Shown: positions 25,678 to 34,924 of the stretch, in pieces | How the letters are laid out: every line of letters begins with the position of its first letter | Position numbering within the stretch: the stretch's first letter is position 1 | NCBI GenBank assembly: GCA_017553635.1 | Contig: JAFZKN010000011.1 | Span: 1-57,549 of the forward strand | Source of the DNA: Treponema sp. | GTDB lineage: Bacteria; Spirochaetota; Spirochaetia; Treponematales; Treponemataceae | Direction of reading: 5' to 3' | Length of the DNA: 57,549 nt | Position numbers and translations under genes: made by a program | The notes under the pieces: generated by a model | Told to the model about the DNA's origin: nothing | Databases searched by the model: none | Seen by the model: the letters and a program-made list of their open reading frames with translations, nothing else

Positions 25678-26715
25678 ATGAACGAAATTCTGTCCCAGGA
25701 TGAAATTGACCAGTTACTCTCGGCTATCAGTTCAGGTCAGTCTGATGTAGATGACTATAAACCGGTATCTGATACCCGTAAGATTAAAATTTATGACTTT
25801 AAGCGTCCTGACAAATTCTCAAAAGAACAGATACGTACTGTTCAGATTATGCATGAAACATTTGCCCGTTTGACAACAACAAGCCTTTCAGCACAGCTTA
25901 GAAGTCTTGTTCATGTTCACGTAGCAACTGTAGATCAGCTTACATACGAAGAGTTTATACGTTCAATTCCGACACCGACAACTCTTGCAGTAATTAATAT
26001 GGATCCACTTAAAGGTAATGCAATTCTTGAAATAGACCCTGCAATTACCTTTAGTATGATTGACCGCCTCTTTGGTGGTACCGGTGCAACAACTGGAAAT
26101 AAAAACCGTGACCTTACTGATATTGAACAGTCAGTAATGGAAGGAATTATCGTCCGTATTCTTGCGAATATGAGGGAAGCATGGACTCAGGTAATCGATC
26201 TTAGACCGCGTCTTGGTCAGATTGAAACAAATCCTCAGTTTGCTCAGATTGTTCCTCCGACAGAAATGGTTGTTCTTGTAACGCTCGAAACAAAGGTTGG
26301 TGAAGAAGAAGGAATGATTAACTTCTGTATTCCTTATCTCACGATTGAACCTATTATTTCCAAATTGTCATCACAGTTCTGGTTCTCTTCTGTAAGAAGA
26401 AGTTCAACAACACAGTATCTTGGAACACTTAAAGAAAAACTTTCTACAGTTGATATGGATGTTGTTGCAGAAATCGGTTCAATAAATCTTCCGATACGCG
26501 ATGTACTTGCGCTTCGTGTAGGGGATACAGTTAGACTTTCAAACACAAAGGTAGGAGATTCTCTTACATTGAGTGTTGGTAATAAAAAGAAATTTTACTG
26601 CCAGCCTGGTGTTATCGGCAAAAAAATGGCAGTACAGGTTACAGGCAAAATCGCAGAAGATGAGCCTGAAGAATTTGAAGAACTTTCCGTAGAAGGAGAA
26701 GAAACATATGAGTGA
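25678..26715 (+). CDS. fliM: Flagellar motor switch protein FliM
   Basis: A 345-aa C-ring protein. The N-terminal EILSQDEIDQLLSAI is the CheY-P-binding peptide. It is followed by the FliM middle domain (YDFKRPDKFSKEQIRTV, the FGGTG loop) and a C-terminal SpoA domain (VVAEIGSINLPIRDVLALRVGDTVRL). FliM couples rotation sense to the chemotaxis signal and binds FliG and FliY. The last 8 nt overlap fliY. The ribosome binding site is the unusual GGTGGCGGGTGC. Confidence 0.96.
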   Translation: MNEILSQDEIDQLLSAISSGQSDVDDYKPVSDTRKIKIYDFKRPDKFSKEQIRTVQIMHETFARLTTTSLSAQLRSLVHVHVATVDQLTYEEFIRSIPTPTTLAVINMDPLKGNAILEIDPAITFSMIDRLFGGTGATTGNKNRDLTDIEQSVMEGIIVRILANMREAWTQVIDLRPRLGQIETNPQFAQIVPPTEMVVLVTLETKVGEEEGMINFCIPYLTIEPIISKLSSQFWFSSVRRSSTTQYLGTLKEKLSTVDMDVVAEIGSINLPIRDVLALRVGDTVRLSNTKVGDSLTLSVGNKKKFYCQPGVIGKKMAVQVTGKIAEDEPEEFEELSVEGEETYE

Positions 26716-27850
26716 TGGTGCAATTTCTCAAGATGAAATCGATGCTTTGCTTTCTGGAGTGCCTATTGATGGACTTAATGCCTCTGGTCAGGTAACCAAT
26801 GGACCTTCTGTTAACATTGATGCAGTGGCTCTTGGAAAGTTTGCAGATGAATTAAAACAGCCTTTCGCAGATAATCTTAAAAAGATGACAGGAGTTGACT
26901 GTACTGCGCAGAATGTTGTTGTTGAAGCAAGTGTAAGGGATCAGCTGCTTGCAAAGTTACCTGAAATGGTAATTGCCGTTATGGCAGACTTTTCAAATGC
27001 TTTAACAGGAGATCATATTTACATTATCTCAACAGAACTTGCTCAGAAACTTGTTTCACTTATCAACAAGGAAGAAAATGCAACTCTTGATGATATGTCA
27101 CTCTCTATTATCTCTGAAACTCTTTCTACACATACAAATGATGAAATAACAGCACTTGATAAAACACAGAAATTTGCAGGGTTGGCATGTAATCCGGCAG
27201 AAGCTGTAAGTATGCCTAAAGCAATGGTGCGTATTCCTCAGAATACATTTGCATTATTTACATATCCTGTAACTTTAGATGGAACTCCGTATACAATCTG
27301 GGAAGCAATTGCAGGTGAAGCAGCTGTTCAGATTGGAAGAGCTTATGGTGCAGACGATGGAACAGCCGGTGCTCTTAATGCAGCTGATATGGCTAGTATG
27401 CAGAGTCTTGCAGGTGGAATGCCGATGGGTGGTCAGCCACAGATGGGTATACCGCAGATGGGAATGGGTCAGCCTATGATGAATGGAATGATGGGAATGC
27501 CACAGATGGGTGGTGTTATGCCGATGAATACTCCAAATGTTCAGACACTTCAGTATCCAAACTTACAGGGTGGAATGCCTAGTGCAGAACAGGGAAATAT
27601 CAGTCTTATCATGGATGTATTCATGGAAATGACTGTAGAACTCGGTCGCACTAAAAAACAGATCCGTGACATTCTTGGAATGGGTGAAGGTACAATTATT
27701 GAGCTTGATAAGCTTGCCGGTGAACCGGTAGATATTCTTGTAAATCACAAGCCTATTGCTAAAGGAGAAGTTGTAGTTATCGATGAAAACTTCGGTGTTC
27801 GTGTAACTGAAATTCTTTCTCCTTTGGAACGCGTTTCGGATTTACATTAA
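26708..27850 (+). CDS. fliY: Flagellar motor switch phosphatase FliY (FliN type)
   Basis: A 380-aa protein in three parts. The N-terminus repeats the FliM-like SQDEIDALLSGV, and a CheC-like domain (about 50-220) carries the phosphatase-type LSIISETLSTHTN helix. A linker of about 40 residues (236-276) is made almost only of Met, Gly, Gln and Pro. The C-terminal SpoA/FliN domain (SLIMDVFMEMTVELGRTKKQIRDIL) completes the C-ring. In FliY proteins the CheC part can dephosphorylate CheY-P. It overlaps fliM by 8 nt. The second active motif expected in two-motif CheC enzymes is not obvious. Confidence 0.94.
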   Translation: MSDGAISQDEIDALLSGVPIDGLNASGQVTNGPSVNIDAVALGKFADELKQPFADNLKKMTGVDCTAQNVVVEASVRDQLLAKLPEMVIAVMADFSNALTGDHIYIISTELAQKLVSLINKEENATLDDMSLSIISETLSTHTNDEITALDKTQKFAGLACNPAEAVSMPKAMVRIPQNTFALFTYPVTLDGTPYTIWEAIAGEAAVQIGRAYGADDGTAGALNAADMASMQSLAGGMPMGGQPQMGIPQMGMGQPMMNGMMGMPQMGGVMPMNTPNVQTLQYPNLQGGMPSAEQGNISLIMDVFMEMTVELGRTKKQIRDILGMGEGTIIELDKLAGEPVDILVNHKPIAKGEVVVIDENFGVRVTEILSPLERVSDLH

Positions 27851-27876
27851 ACTGACTTTTTTTGGGTGGGGAAAAG

Positions 27877-28536
27877 TTGAAATTAAAAAAGATATTCATA
27901 ATCCTTTTATCGGTTATGTGCGTAAATTTGTTCTATGCACAGCAGGTAGAACCGGAATCTAAAAGTGAAAGCGAATTTGTATTAACTGATAATTCTCAAA
28001 AAGAAAATCCAGAAAAGAATTTTGTATTTACAAATGAAAATTTAAACGCAGAAAATACAATTAAAAAAACTAGTTCAGTATGGCTTTTTATAAGAATGAT
28101 TTTAGTACTGGGTGTTGTAGTTGTCTGTATATATTTTGTAATGAATTTTATGAAAAAATCTGTAACAGGCGATTCTGATTCTGGTGATGTCTATTTGAGA
28201 AAAGTTGCACAGATTACTCTCTCTCCCGGTAAAACCGTTCAAGTGGTTACTCTGCTTGATAAAGGATATATGCTTGGAGTTTCTGAATCGGCAGTAAATC
28301 TTATTACGGAAATTGATGATAAAGAACTTATCAGTGCAATGAATATTTCTGCTGATAAAGAATCAAGAACAAGAAAAGCAAGAAACTTCGGTGAAGTTCT
28401 TGAAATGTTCATGCCTTCAAAATCTTCCCATACAACTTCTGCAACTCAGGATAATATTTATTCAGAAGCTTCAAATGATGTAAAGGAATTTGTTAAAGAG
28501 CAGCGAAAACGAATAAATAAAAATAAACTTCGATAG
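27877..28536 (+). CDS. fliO: Flagellar biosynthetic protein FliO/FliZ
   Basis: A 219-aa protein with an N-terminal hydrophobic signal (MKLKKIFIILLSVMC), a Glu/Asn/Lys-rich periplasmic segment, one transmembrane helix (about 65-87, WLFIRMILVLGVVVVCIYFV) and a cytoplasmic FliO domain (VYLRKVAQITLSPGKTVQVVTL, DKGYMLGVSESAVNLI). FliO assists assembly of the FliP-FliQ-FliR export gate. The start is TTG at 27877, placed 5 nt after GGGTGGGG; earlier in-frame TTG codons would lie inside that ribosome binding site. Confidence 0.86.
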   Translation: MKLKKIFIILLSVMCVNLFYAQQVEPESKSESEFVLTDNSQKENPEKNFVFTNENLNAENTIKKTSSVWLFIRMILVLGVVVVCIYFVMNFMKKSVTGDSDSGDVYLRKVAQITLSPGKTVQVVTLLDKGYMLGVSESAVNLITEIDDKELISAMNISADKESRTRKARNFGEVLEMFMPSKSSHTTSATQDNIYSEASNDVKEFVKEQRKRINKNKLR

Positions 28537-28547
28537 AGAGATAGAAA

Positions 28548-29366
28548 ATGAAAAAAAGATTATTCAAAACATTTTTAATTTTTCTTTTCTCGCTTTTCTG
28601 CGGAATGTCATTTGTATATGCACAGGAAAACAATGAAGCTTCGCCTGACGGAACAATGTCAATGCGAAGAGAAACCCGTCCTGTTCAGATTCCGAATATA
28701 GATATCAATATTACAGAACCTCAGAACGGTCATGAAGTTGCTTTTTCTGTAAGACTTTTAATCATTCTGACGATTCTTACGATTGCACCGACAATCCTTC
28801 TGCTGCTTACATGTTTTTTAAGATTTTCAATTGTTCTTGACTTTATCAAACGGGCTTTATCATTACAGCAGGTTCCTCCAACAGCGATATTAAACGGTAT
28901 AGCATTCTTTATGACGCTGTTTGTAATGTGGCCTACGTTTAATACAATTTATAATAATGCATATAAGCCGATGGCAGATGGAAATATTTCAATTGAAACT
29001 GCTTTTAAAGAAGCTGAACAGCCTTTAAGAATTTTTATGGCAGAACAGATGGATGGAAATTATAAATACATTCAGCTTTTTATGGGAATGGCAAAAATGG
29101 ATCAGCCGGAAGATCTTTCGGATGTTCCGACATATATTTTAATTCCTGCTTATATTCTTCACGAACTTACGATTGCATTCCATATAGGAATTTATCTTTA
29201 TATTCCTTTTATAATTATAGATATGGTTGTAGCAAGTATTCTCATGTCGATGGGTATGATGATGCTTCCTCCTGTTCAGATTTCCATGCCGTTCAAGCTT
29301 GTACTTTTTGTTCTTGTTGACGGATGGGGACTTCTGGTTCAGTCGCTGTTTAATTCGGTATTGTAG
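28548..29366 (+). CDS. fliP: Flagellar biosynthetic protein FliP
   Basis: A 272-aa protein with a cleavable signal peptide (MKKRLFKTF..VYAQ) and four further membrane segments. The FliP signatures TCFLRFSIVLDFIKRAL, LQQVPPTAILNGIAFFMTLFVMWP and the late DMVVASILMSMGMMMLPPVQISMPFKL are all present. FliP forms the five-subunit core of the type III export gate. Confidence 0.96.
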   Translation: MKKRLFKTFLIFLFSLFCGMSFVYAQENNEASPDGTMSMRRETRPVQIPNIDINITEPQNGHEVAFSVRLLIILTILTIAPTILLLLTCFLRFSIVLDFIKRALSLQQVPPTAILNGIAFFMTLFVMWPTFNTIYNNAYKPMADGNISIETAFKEAEQPLRIFMAEQMDGNYKYIQLFMGMAKMDQPEDLSDVPTYILIPAYILHELTIAFHIGIYLYIPFIIIDMVVASILMSMGMMMLPPVQISMPFKLVLFVLVDGWGLLVQSLFNSVL

Positions 29367-29378
29367 GTGAGGTGTTAA

Positions 29379-29648
29379 ATGTCACTTGGAGAAGTTATCG
29401 TATTAATGCGGAATGGAATTATGGAAGTTTTTACTCTCATCGCGCCGATTCTTGGAGTTGCTCTTTTAGTCGGTCTCGTTGTTGCTATTTTTCAGGCAAC
29501 GACTTCGATTCAGGAACAGACATTAACTTTTTTGCCTAAGCTTCTTGCTATTCTTCTGATGCTTGCTCTGCTTGGCGGATGGATGTTTACACATCTTGCT
29601 GATTATACAAGAATGCTTTTTAATTCTATATCCGAGATAACCATTTAA
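29379..29648 (+). CDS. fliQ: Flagellar biosynthetic protein FliQ
   Basis: An 89-aa protein with two hydrophobic hairpin segments (about 15-38 and 50-75) and the family signature ATTSIQEQTLTFLPKLLAI. Four FliQ copies wrap the FliP/FliR gate. The GTG GGTGAGGTG-type upstream region provides the ribosome binding site. Confidence 0.95.
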   Translation: MSLGEVIVLMRNGIMEVFTLIAPILGVALLVGLVVAIFQATTSIQEQTLTFLPKLLAILLMLALLGGWMFTHLADYTRMLFNSISEITI

Positions 29649-29659
29649 AAGGATAAGAA

Positions 29660-30466
29660 ATGATAGAAACGATTGCTGCAAATGCTTCTGTTTTTCTCAT
29701 TGTTGCGGTTCGTTGTTTTGCTTTTTTGATGACGATGCCGCTTTTTTCCATGCGCTCGGTTTCTACAATAGTTAAGGTTGCTCTTGCCGGTTATATGGCA
29801 TATTTTCTTATGCAGACAATAAACACGGCACCGTATGCACAGTTTATTGGTTTTGAAAATAATTTTACTCTATATTACGTTCTTGTTTTGATTGGAGAAG
29901 CATTAATAGGAGTTATAACAGGTTTTTATATATCAATTATTTTTGCTGCATTCAGTACGGCAGGACAGTTCTTTGCATTTCAAATGGGATTTTCTGCTTC
30001 TGAAGTTTATGACTCTCTTTCTCAAGTTGAAAATCCTTTAATGGGTCAATATTTTAACCTTATTGCAATGCTTGTTTTTTTTCAGACAGGAGCTTTTCAA
30101 GTTTTATTTTTTAACGGCTTAAAACAGAGTTTTACTTCGCTTTCTGCTTTTTCTTTTATAGATTATCATGAACCGCTTGTAAAAATCTTATTTTCAGGTC
30201 TTACAAAATTATTCAGCAATGCACTTGTAATAGCACTTCCAATTATGGGGAGTCTTCTTCTCGTTTCTATATGCATGGGAATTCTTTCTAAAGCAGCTCC
30301 TCAGATGAACCTTCTGTCAGAAGGATTTCCGATTATGATGCTGCTTTCTTTTTTTATTCTTACAGTCTCTCTGCCTTATATCTGTGATTTTTTCACACGT
30401 TCATTCTATGCAGGATTTATACAGCTTGAAAGAATATTCGGTATTTCAGGAGGTAACCCGTTATGA
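29660..30466 (+). CDS. fliR: Flagellar biosynthetic protein FliR
   Basis: A 268-aa protein with about six membrane segments. It shows the FliR-type LIVAVRCFAFLMTMPLF opening, GEALIGVITGFYISIIFAAFSTAGQFFAFQMG, and NLLSEGFPIMMLLSFFILTVSLPY. FliR completes the export gate with FliP and FliQ. The stop overlaps the flhB start by 4 nt (ATGA). Confidence 0.96.
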   Translation: MIETIAANASVFLIVAVRCFAFLMTMPLFSMRSVSTIVKVALAGYMAYFLMQTINTAPYAQFIGFENNFTLYYVLVLIGEALIGVITGFYISIIFAAFSTAGQFFAFQMGFSASEVYDSLSQVENPLMGQYFNLIAMLVFFQTGAFQVLFFNGLKQSFTSLSAFSFIDYHEPLVKILFSGLTKLFSNALVIALPIMGSLLLVSICMGILSKAAPQMNLLSEGFPIMMLLSFFILTVSLPYICDFFTRSFYAGFIQLERIFGISGGNPL

Positions 30467-31557
30467 GTCAGATAGATCTGCAATGGTTTGCCGCTGAAGA
30501 TGAGGGCCGTACAGAAGAGCCTAGTCAGATTAAACTTGATAAAGCCAGAAAAGAAGGTCGCGTTGCAAAAAGCCAGGAATTAAACAGCTCAATTGCGCTT
30601 TTACTTTCTGTAATTACACTTTTGATTATGGCAAAATGGATTTTCAGGCAGTTTATCGAAATATATGTTTTCTTTTTTTCAAGATGCGGAACAGAAGATT
30701 TTTTTAACCCGGCAAATTCAGTTGTGTTCTTTAATTATTTTCTCAAGACAGTTCTTCCGATTGCGGTTGTTGGAGTCTTTGGTGCTGTTACCGGAAACCT
30801 TATTCAAAACCGCGGATTTATATTCAGTTTAAAACCGATTACACCAAGATTTTCGAATATAGTTCCACATATCGGAAATTATTTGAAAAAGACTATGTTT
30901 TCAAGAACGGGTCTTTTTAATGTTGCAAAATCAATCGGTAAAGTTTTAATTATTGCCGTTGTCGGCTTTAATATGATAAGAAGTGATCTTCCGACTCTTC
31001 TTTCCTTTATTCAGGAAAGGGGAAATATTCTGGGCTCTGTCGGAATAGTTGCTTCGATGGGAGCAAAGCTTCTTGTTTTTGCTGCGATTTTCTTTTTAGT
31101 TCTTTCTATTCCTGACTATTATGTTCAGAGACATGAGTTTATGGAACAGATGAAAATGACAAAAGAAGAAGTAAAGCAGGAATACAAGGAAATGGAAGGT
31201 GATCCTGAAGTAAAGAACAAGCTTGAGCAGGCTAAAAGGGAAATGCTCAGGCGGAATATTCCAAGGGCTGTTGCAGAAAGTGATGTTGTAATTACAAACC
31301 CGACGCACTTTGCCGTTGCTTTAAAGTATGATACGACAATACCCAACGGCGCACCTCAGGTTAACGCAAAAGGAGAAGATCTGTTAGCCCAGACAATAAA
31401 AAGGATAGCAAGAGAAAATGACATTCCGATTGTGGAAAACAAGCCTCTTGCACGTGGACTCTATGCAGAAACGAGAATTGGTGATATAATACCAGAGTCA
31501 TATTTTAAAGCAATTTCAGTTATTTATGCACAGCTGAAAAAATTTAACAAACATTGA
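30463..31557 (+). CDS. flhB: Flagellar export switch protein FlhB
   Basis: A 364-aa protein with four transmembrane helices (about 43-60, 88-115, 158-175 and 195-215) and a cytoplasmic domain with the autocleavage motif N279-P280-T281-H282. The N-terminal EGRTEEPSQIKLDKARKEGRVAKS is the conserved FlhB start. Cleavage between Asn and Pro switches export from rod/hook to filament substrates. The ribosome binding site is AGGAGG inside the end of fliR. Confidence 0.97.
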   Translation: MSQIDLQWFAAEDEGRTEEPSQIKLDKARKEGRVAKSQELNSSIALLLSVITLLIMAKWIFRQFIEIYVFFFSRCGTEDFFNPANSVVFFNYFLKTVLPIAVVGVFGAVTGNLIQNRGFIFSLKPITPRFSNIVPHIGNYLKKTMFSRTGLFNVAKSIGKVLIIAVVGFNMIRSDLPTLLSFIQERGNILGSVGIVASMGAKLLVFAAIFFLVLSIPDYYVQRHEFMEQMKMTKEEVKQEYKEMEGDPEVKNKLEQAKREMLRRNIPRAVAESDVVITNPTHFAVALKYDTTIPNGAPQVNAKGEDLLAQTIKRIARENDIPIVENKPLARGLYAETRIGDIIPESYFKAISVIYAQLKKFNKH

Positions 31558-31585
31558 TGTTTGAGTTTTGCACGGGTGGGGACTT

Positions 31586-33718
31586 ATGGCAAACGAAACT
31601 AGACATTCTATTCTTAGCGTTTTAAAGGACAACTTTATTGCAGTTGCTGCTATTGTTGTCATCTTAATGCTTGTCATTCCTCTTCCTACAGTTTTATTAG
31701 ATGTTTTTATGGCAGTTAACCTTGCGTTATCTGTTCTTATTCTGCTTATCGTCCTATATACTCCTAAGTCCAGTAACTTTACTTCGTTTCCGCGTGTAAT
31801 TCTTTTAGTTACGCTTTTCGGATTAGGAATAAATGTTTCTTCGACGCGACTTATTTTAACAAAGGGTGCAGCGTTTGACGGACAGATGGTCCGTGCTTTC
31901 GGTACATTTGTTGTTGGAAGTAAAGCCGGTGATTCTACCGGTATCATTGTCGGAATGGTAATATTTATTATCCTTATTGTAATTCAGGTTCTCGTAATTA
32001 CAAAAGGTGCAACACGTGTTTCTGAAGTAGCCGCACGATTTGCATTGGATTCTATGGCTCAGAAAAATTTTGCTGTTGATGCAGAATTAAATTCCGGAGC
32101 AATTACAGAAGAACAGGCTCAACAGAAGCGTCAGGAAATCAGAAGAGAAAGTGATTTCTATTCTGCAATGGACGGTTCTTCTAAATTTGTAAGTGGAAAT
32201 GTTACCGCAGGAATTTTTATAACTGTCGTTAACCTTGTTGCAGGTATTATCACTGGAATGGTTTTACGACATGAAGTTTTTCAGAATGCAATTGAACAGT
32301 ATTGCCGTCTTACAATTGGTGATGGTCTTTTGAGTCAGCTTCCTTCGCTTTTACTTTCTTTTGCAACAGGTTTGATTGTAACAGGCAGTAACTCTGATGA
32401 AGTTCTCAGTGAACAGGTTAAAAATAACTTTACGATTTCTGGTAGAGTATATATCATCGGTGGTGCTTCAATGGCGCTTTTAGGTTTTATGCCTGGAATG
32501 CCGTGGTATGTTCTTCTTCCTCTTGGTGGAATTTCTGTTTATGTCGGAATAATGATGAGACGGCAGGAAAATATTTCGTTTGCAAAAAAACTTGAAGAAG
32601 AACAGAAAGCAAAAGCCGGTAAACAGACTGGAGGAAATCCTGACGATATAAGTCCTGTTGTTCCTCTTGATCCACTTTCTCTTGAACTTGGTTTTGCATT
32701 AATACCTCTTGTTGATGAAGAAAAAGGCGCAGAACTTCTTGAAAGAATTACAAGGATACGGCGGGAATCTGCAACTGATTTGGGGCTTGTTGTTCCAAGA
32801 ATCAGAATTATTGATAACATGACTCTTGAGCCGAGTGAATACTGTTTTAAAATTAAGGGTATTGAAGCGGGAAGAAGTAAACTTAAACTCGGATATTATA
32901 TGTGTATGAATACAGGTGGAGTAGTTGAAGAGATTTCTGGAGAACCTACAAAAGATCCTGCATTCGGAATGCCTGCTATATGGGTTCCTGAAGAAAAGAG
33001 ACAGGAAGCAGAAAGAGCAGGTTATGCTGTAGTTGATCCACCTACAATTGTTGCAACACACCTTACAGAAATAATCAGAAACCATGCTGCAGAAATTCTC
33101 GGAATAAAAGAAGTCGGACAGATTGTAAATACAATCCGGGAAAAAAACAAGGATGTTGTCGAAGCTGTTATGGATACAGCAAAGTTTACTTATGGACAGA
33201 TCGAAAAAGTTCTTCAGAATCTTCTGCGTGAACAGGTTTCAATACGCAATATAGAACTTATTCTTGAAACACTTTCTGATTTTGGTCCTCAGATGAATAC
33301 ATGGATTTTGACAGAAAAGGTAAGAAAAGCACTTGGTCTTCAGATATGTCTTCAGTATGCGGACAGCGACAGGGTTTTGCGTGGAATGAATCTTTCTCAA
33401 GACTGGGCAGAGCTTTTATTAGAGCATCAGGTAATTCCATCTGACGGTTCAAAGCCATTTGTAGCCCTGGATCCTGTTGATGGAAGAAAATGGATTTCTA
33501 CAGTAAGCGGTGCTTTTGCAGCAATGCAGCAGGAGAATTACCAGCCGATAATTGTATGTCCTTCAGAAGTCCGGCTCCTTGTAAAGAGTTCGACAGAAAG
33601 AGAAATGCCTGGTCTTGTTGTAATTTCAATTGACGAAATTATGGCCTCTGGAAGTTCTGTTTCATTTGAAGTTCTTGGTGAAATATCTATGAATGCAGGA
33701 GAACCAAATAATGTATAG
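31586..33718 (+). CDS. flhA: Flagellar export gate protein FlhA
   Basis: A 710-aa protein with eight N-terminal membrane helices and a large cytoplasmic domain (from about 355). It includes FALDSMAQKNFAVDAELNSGAITEEQAQQKRQEIRRESDFYSAMDGSSKFVSG in the conserved FHIPEP cytoplasmic loop. FlhA binds chaperone-cargo complexes and forms the nonameric ring of the export apparatus. The ATG at 31586 follows GGGTGGGGA; an in-frame TTG at 31568 would put the ribosome binding site inside the gene. Confidence 0.96.
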   Translation: MANETRHSILSVLKDNFIAVAAIVVILMLVIPLPTVLLDVFMAVNLALSVLILLIVLYTPKSSNFTSFPRVILLVTLFGLGINVSSTRLILTKGAAFDGQMVRAFGTFVVGSKAGDSTGIIVGMVIFIILIVIQVLVITKGATRVSEVAARFALDSMAQKNFAVDAELNSGAITEEQAQQKRQEIRRESDFYSAMDGSSKFVSGNVTAGIFITVVNLVAGIITGMVLRHEVFQNAIEQYCRLTIGDGLLSQLPSLLLSFATGLIVTGSNSDEVLSEQVKNNFTISGRVYIIGGASMALLGFMPGMPWYVLLPLGGISVYVGIMMRRQENISFAKKLEEEQKAKAGKQTGGNPDDISPVVPLDPLSLELGFALIPLVDEEKGAELLERITRIRRESATDLGLVVPRIRIIDNMTLEPSEYCFKIKGIEAGRSKLKLGYYMCMNTGGVVEEISGEPTKDPAFGMPAIWVPEEKRQEAERAGYAVVDPPTIVATHLTEIIRNHAAEILGIKEVGQIVNTIREKNKDVVEAVMDTAKFTYGQIEKVLQNLLREQVSIRNIELILETLSDFGPQMNTWILTEKVRKALGLQICLQYADSDRVLRGMNLSQDWAELLLEHQVIPSDGSKPFVALDPVDGRKWISTVSGAFAAMQQENYQPIIVCPSEVRLLVKSSTEREMPGLVVISIDEIMASGSSVSFEVLGEISMNAGEPNNV

Positions 33719-34922
33719 TGAATATGAGAATATGCCTTCAGATTCTATAACAGCTAAATCTCTCGATGAATGCAGGGCTATTCTTTTTGAGAAATTCGGT
33801 AACAGTTATCAGATTACAGATATTAAAACAGAACTTAAAAGTTCTTTCCTTGGATTTTTCCCGAAAGAATATGTAAAGGTAAAATATATCATTAGAGGAA
33901 AAAATCCTTCTTATCAGGATTCGGTAAATACATTTGAAAAAAATAAAGATGAACTCTTAAAAACTCTTAATCCTTCTGTAAATACAACAAAACAGATTGC
34001 TGCACTTGATAAAAAATTGGATCAGCTTTCTTCATTGCTTGAAAATAAATTTGATGATATAAAAACCAATTCTGAACAGCTCCATAAAAATATCATCAGA
34101 ATTTCAGAGATGCTTGAAGAGAATGAATTTACAAAAGAATATATCAAAGATATTTGTGACAGGCTCCGTTCAGAATTTTCTCTTGAAGAGCTTGAAGATT
34201 TTGATAAAGTTGAAAAACAGGTTGTTGATTGGATTGGTGAATCAATTTTAATTGCAAAGAAAAAAGCACATGCTCAGCCGCATGTAATTGTCGTTGTTGG
34301 ACCTACAGGAGTTGGAAAAACAACTACAATTGCAAAGATTGCTGCACAGCAGATTATCGTTGCAAATAGAGAAGGTCTTGAAAGACCGGAAATCAGATTG
34401 ATTTCTGCAGACGTTACACGTGTTGCTGCGGAAGAACAGCTCAGACATTTTGGTGATGCTCTTAAAGTTCAGGTTGATAAAGCAGAAAAAGCAGAAGATA
34501 TAAAATTTATTTATCGTGACTGCAAGGATACTGCAAATTTAATCATGATTGATACAAGTGGTTACAGTCCAAATGATTCAGAAAGTATCGGAAGATTAAA
34601 AAAACATTTAAGTGTCGACGGTTTAAGACCGGATGTTTACCTTGCTGTAACCGCATCTACAAAGGCAAAAGATTTGAGAAATATAATTCAGAATTATGAA
34701 CCTTTCGGATTCAGTTCTGTAATTGTTACAAAATGTGACGAAACAAGTCAGTACGGAAACATAATAAGCGTGCTTTCCGAAAAACATAAATCAATTTCAT
34801 ACATCACTTATGGACAGGCTGCTGCTAAAGACATCAGTCGTGCTGACGTTGTAGGATTTTTAATCAGGTTATCTGGTTTTAAAATTGACCGAACACACAT
34901 AGACGATAAATTTGGAGAATAA
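33711..34922 (+). CDS. flhF: Flagellar SRP-like GTPase FlhF
   Basis: A 403-aa protein. The N-terminal about 180 residues include a Jag-like module (LDECRAILFEKFGNSYQITDIKTELKSSFLGFFPKEYVKVKY) and a coiled coil. The C-terminal NG GTPase domain has the P-loop GPTGVGKTTT (197-206), SADVTRVAAEEQL, MIDTSGYSP and VTKCDET. FlhF places flagella at the cell pole, paired with FlhG. The ATG at 33711 has GGAG 9 nt upstream and overlaps flhA by 8 nt. An ATG at 33693 has no ribosome binding site. Confidence 0.93.
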   Translation: MYSEYENMPSDSITAKSLDECRAILFEKFGNSYQITDIKTELKSSFLGFFPKEYVKVKYIIRGKNPSYQDSVNTFEKNKDELLKTLNPSVNTTKQIAALDKKLDQLSSLLENKFDDIKTNSEQLHKNIIRISEMLEENEFTKEYIKDICDRLRSEFSLEELEDFDKVEKQVVDWIGESILIAKKKAHAQPHVIVVVGPTGVGKTTTIAKIAAQQIIVANREGLERPEIRLISADVTRVAAEEQLRHFGDALKVQVDKAEKAEDIKFIYRDCKDTANLIMIDTSGYSPNDSESIGRLKKHLSVDGLRPDVYLAVTASTKAKDLRNIIQNYEPFGFSSVIVTKCDETSQYGNIISVLSEKHKSISYITYGQAAAKDISRADVVGFLIRLSGFKIDRTHIDDKFGE

Positions 34923-34924
34923 GA

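Noticed and set aside
32699..33085. Minus-strand frame inside flhA
   Set aside because: Cys/Phe/Asn-rich translation without domains, on the opposite strand of a strongly conserved gene.
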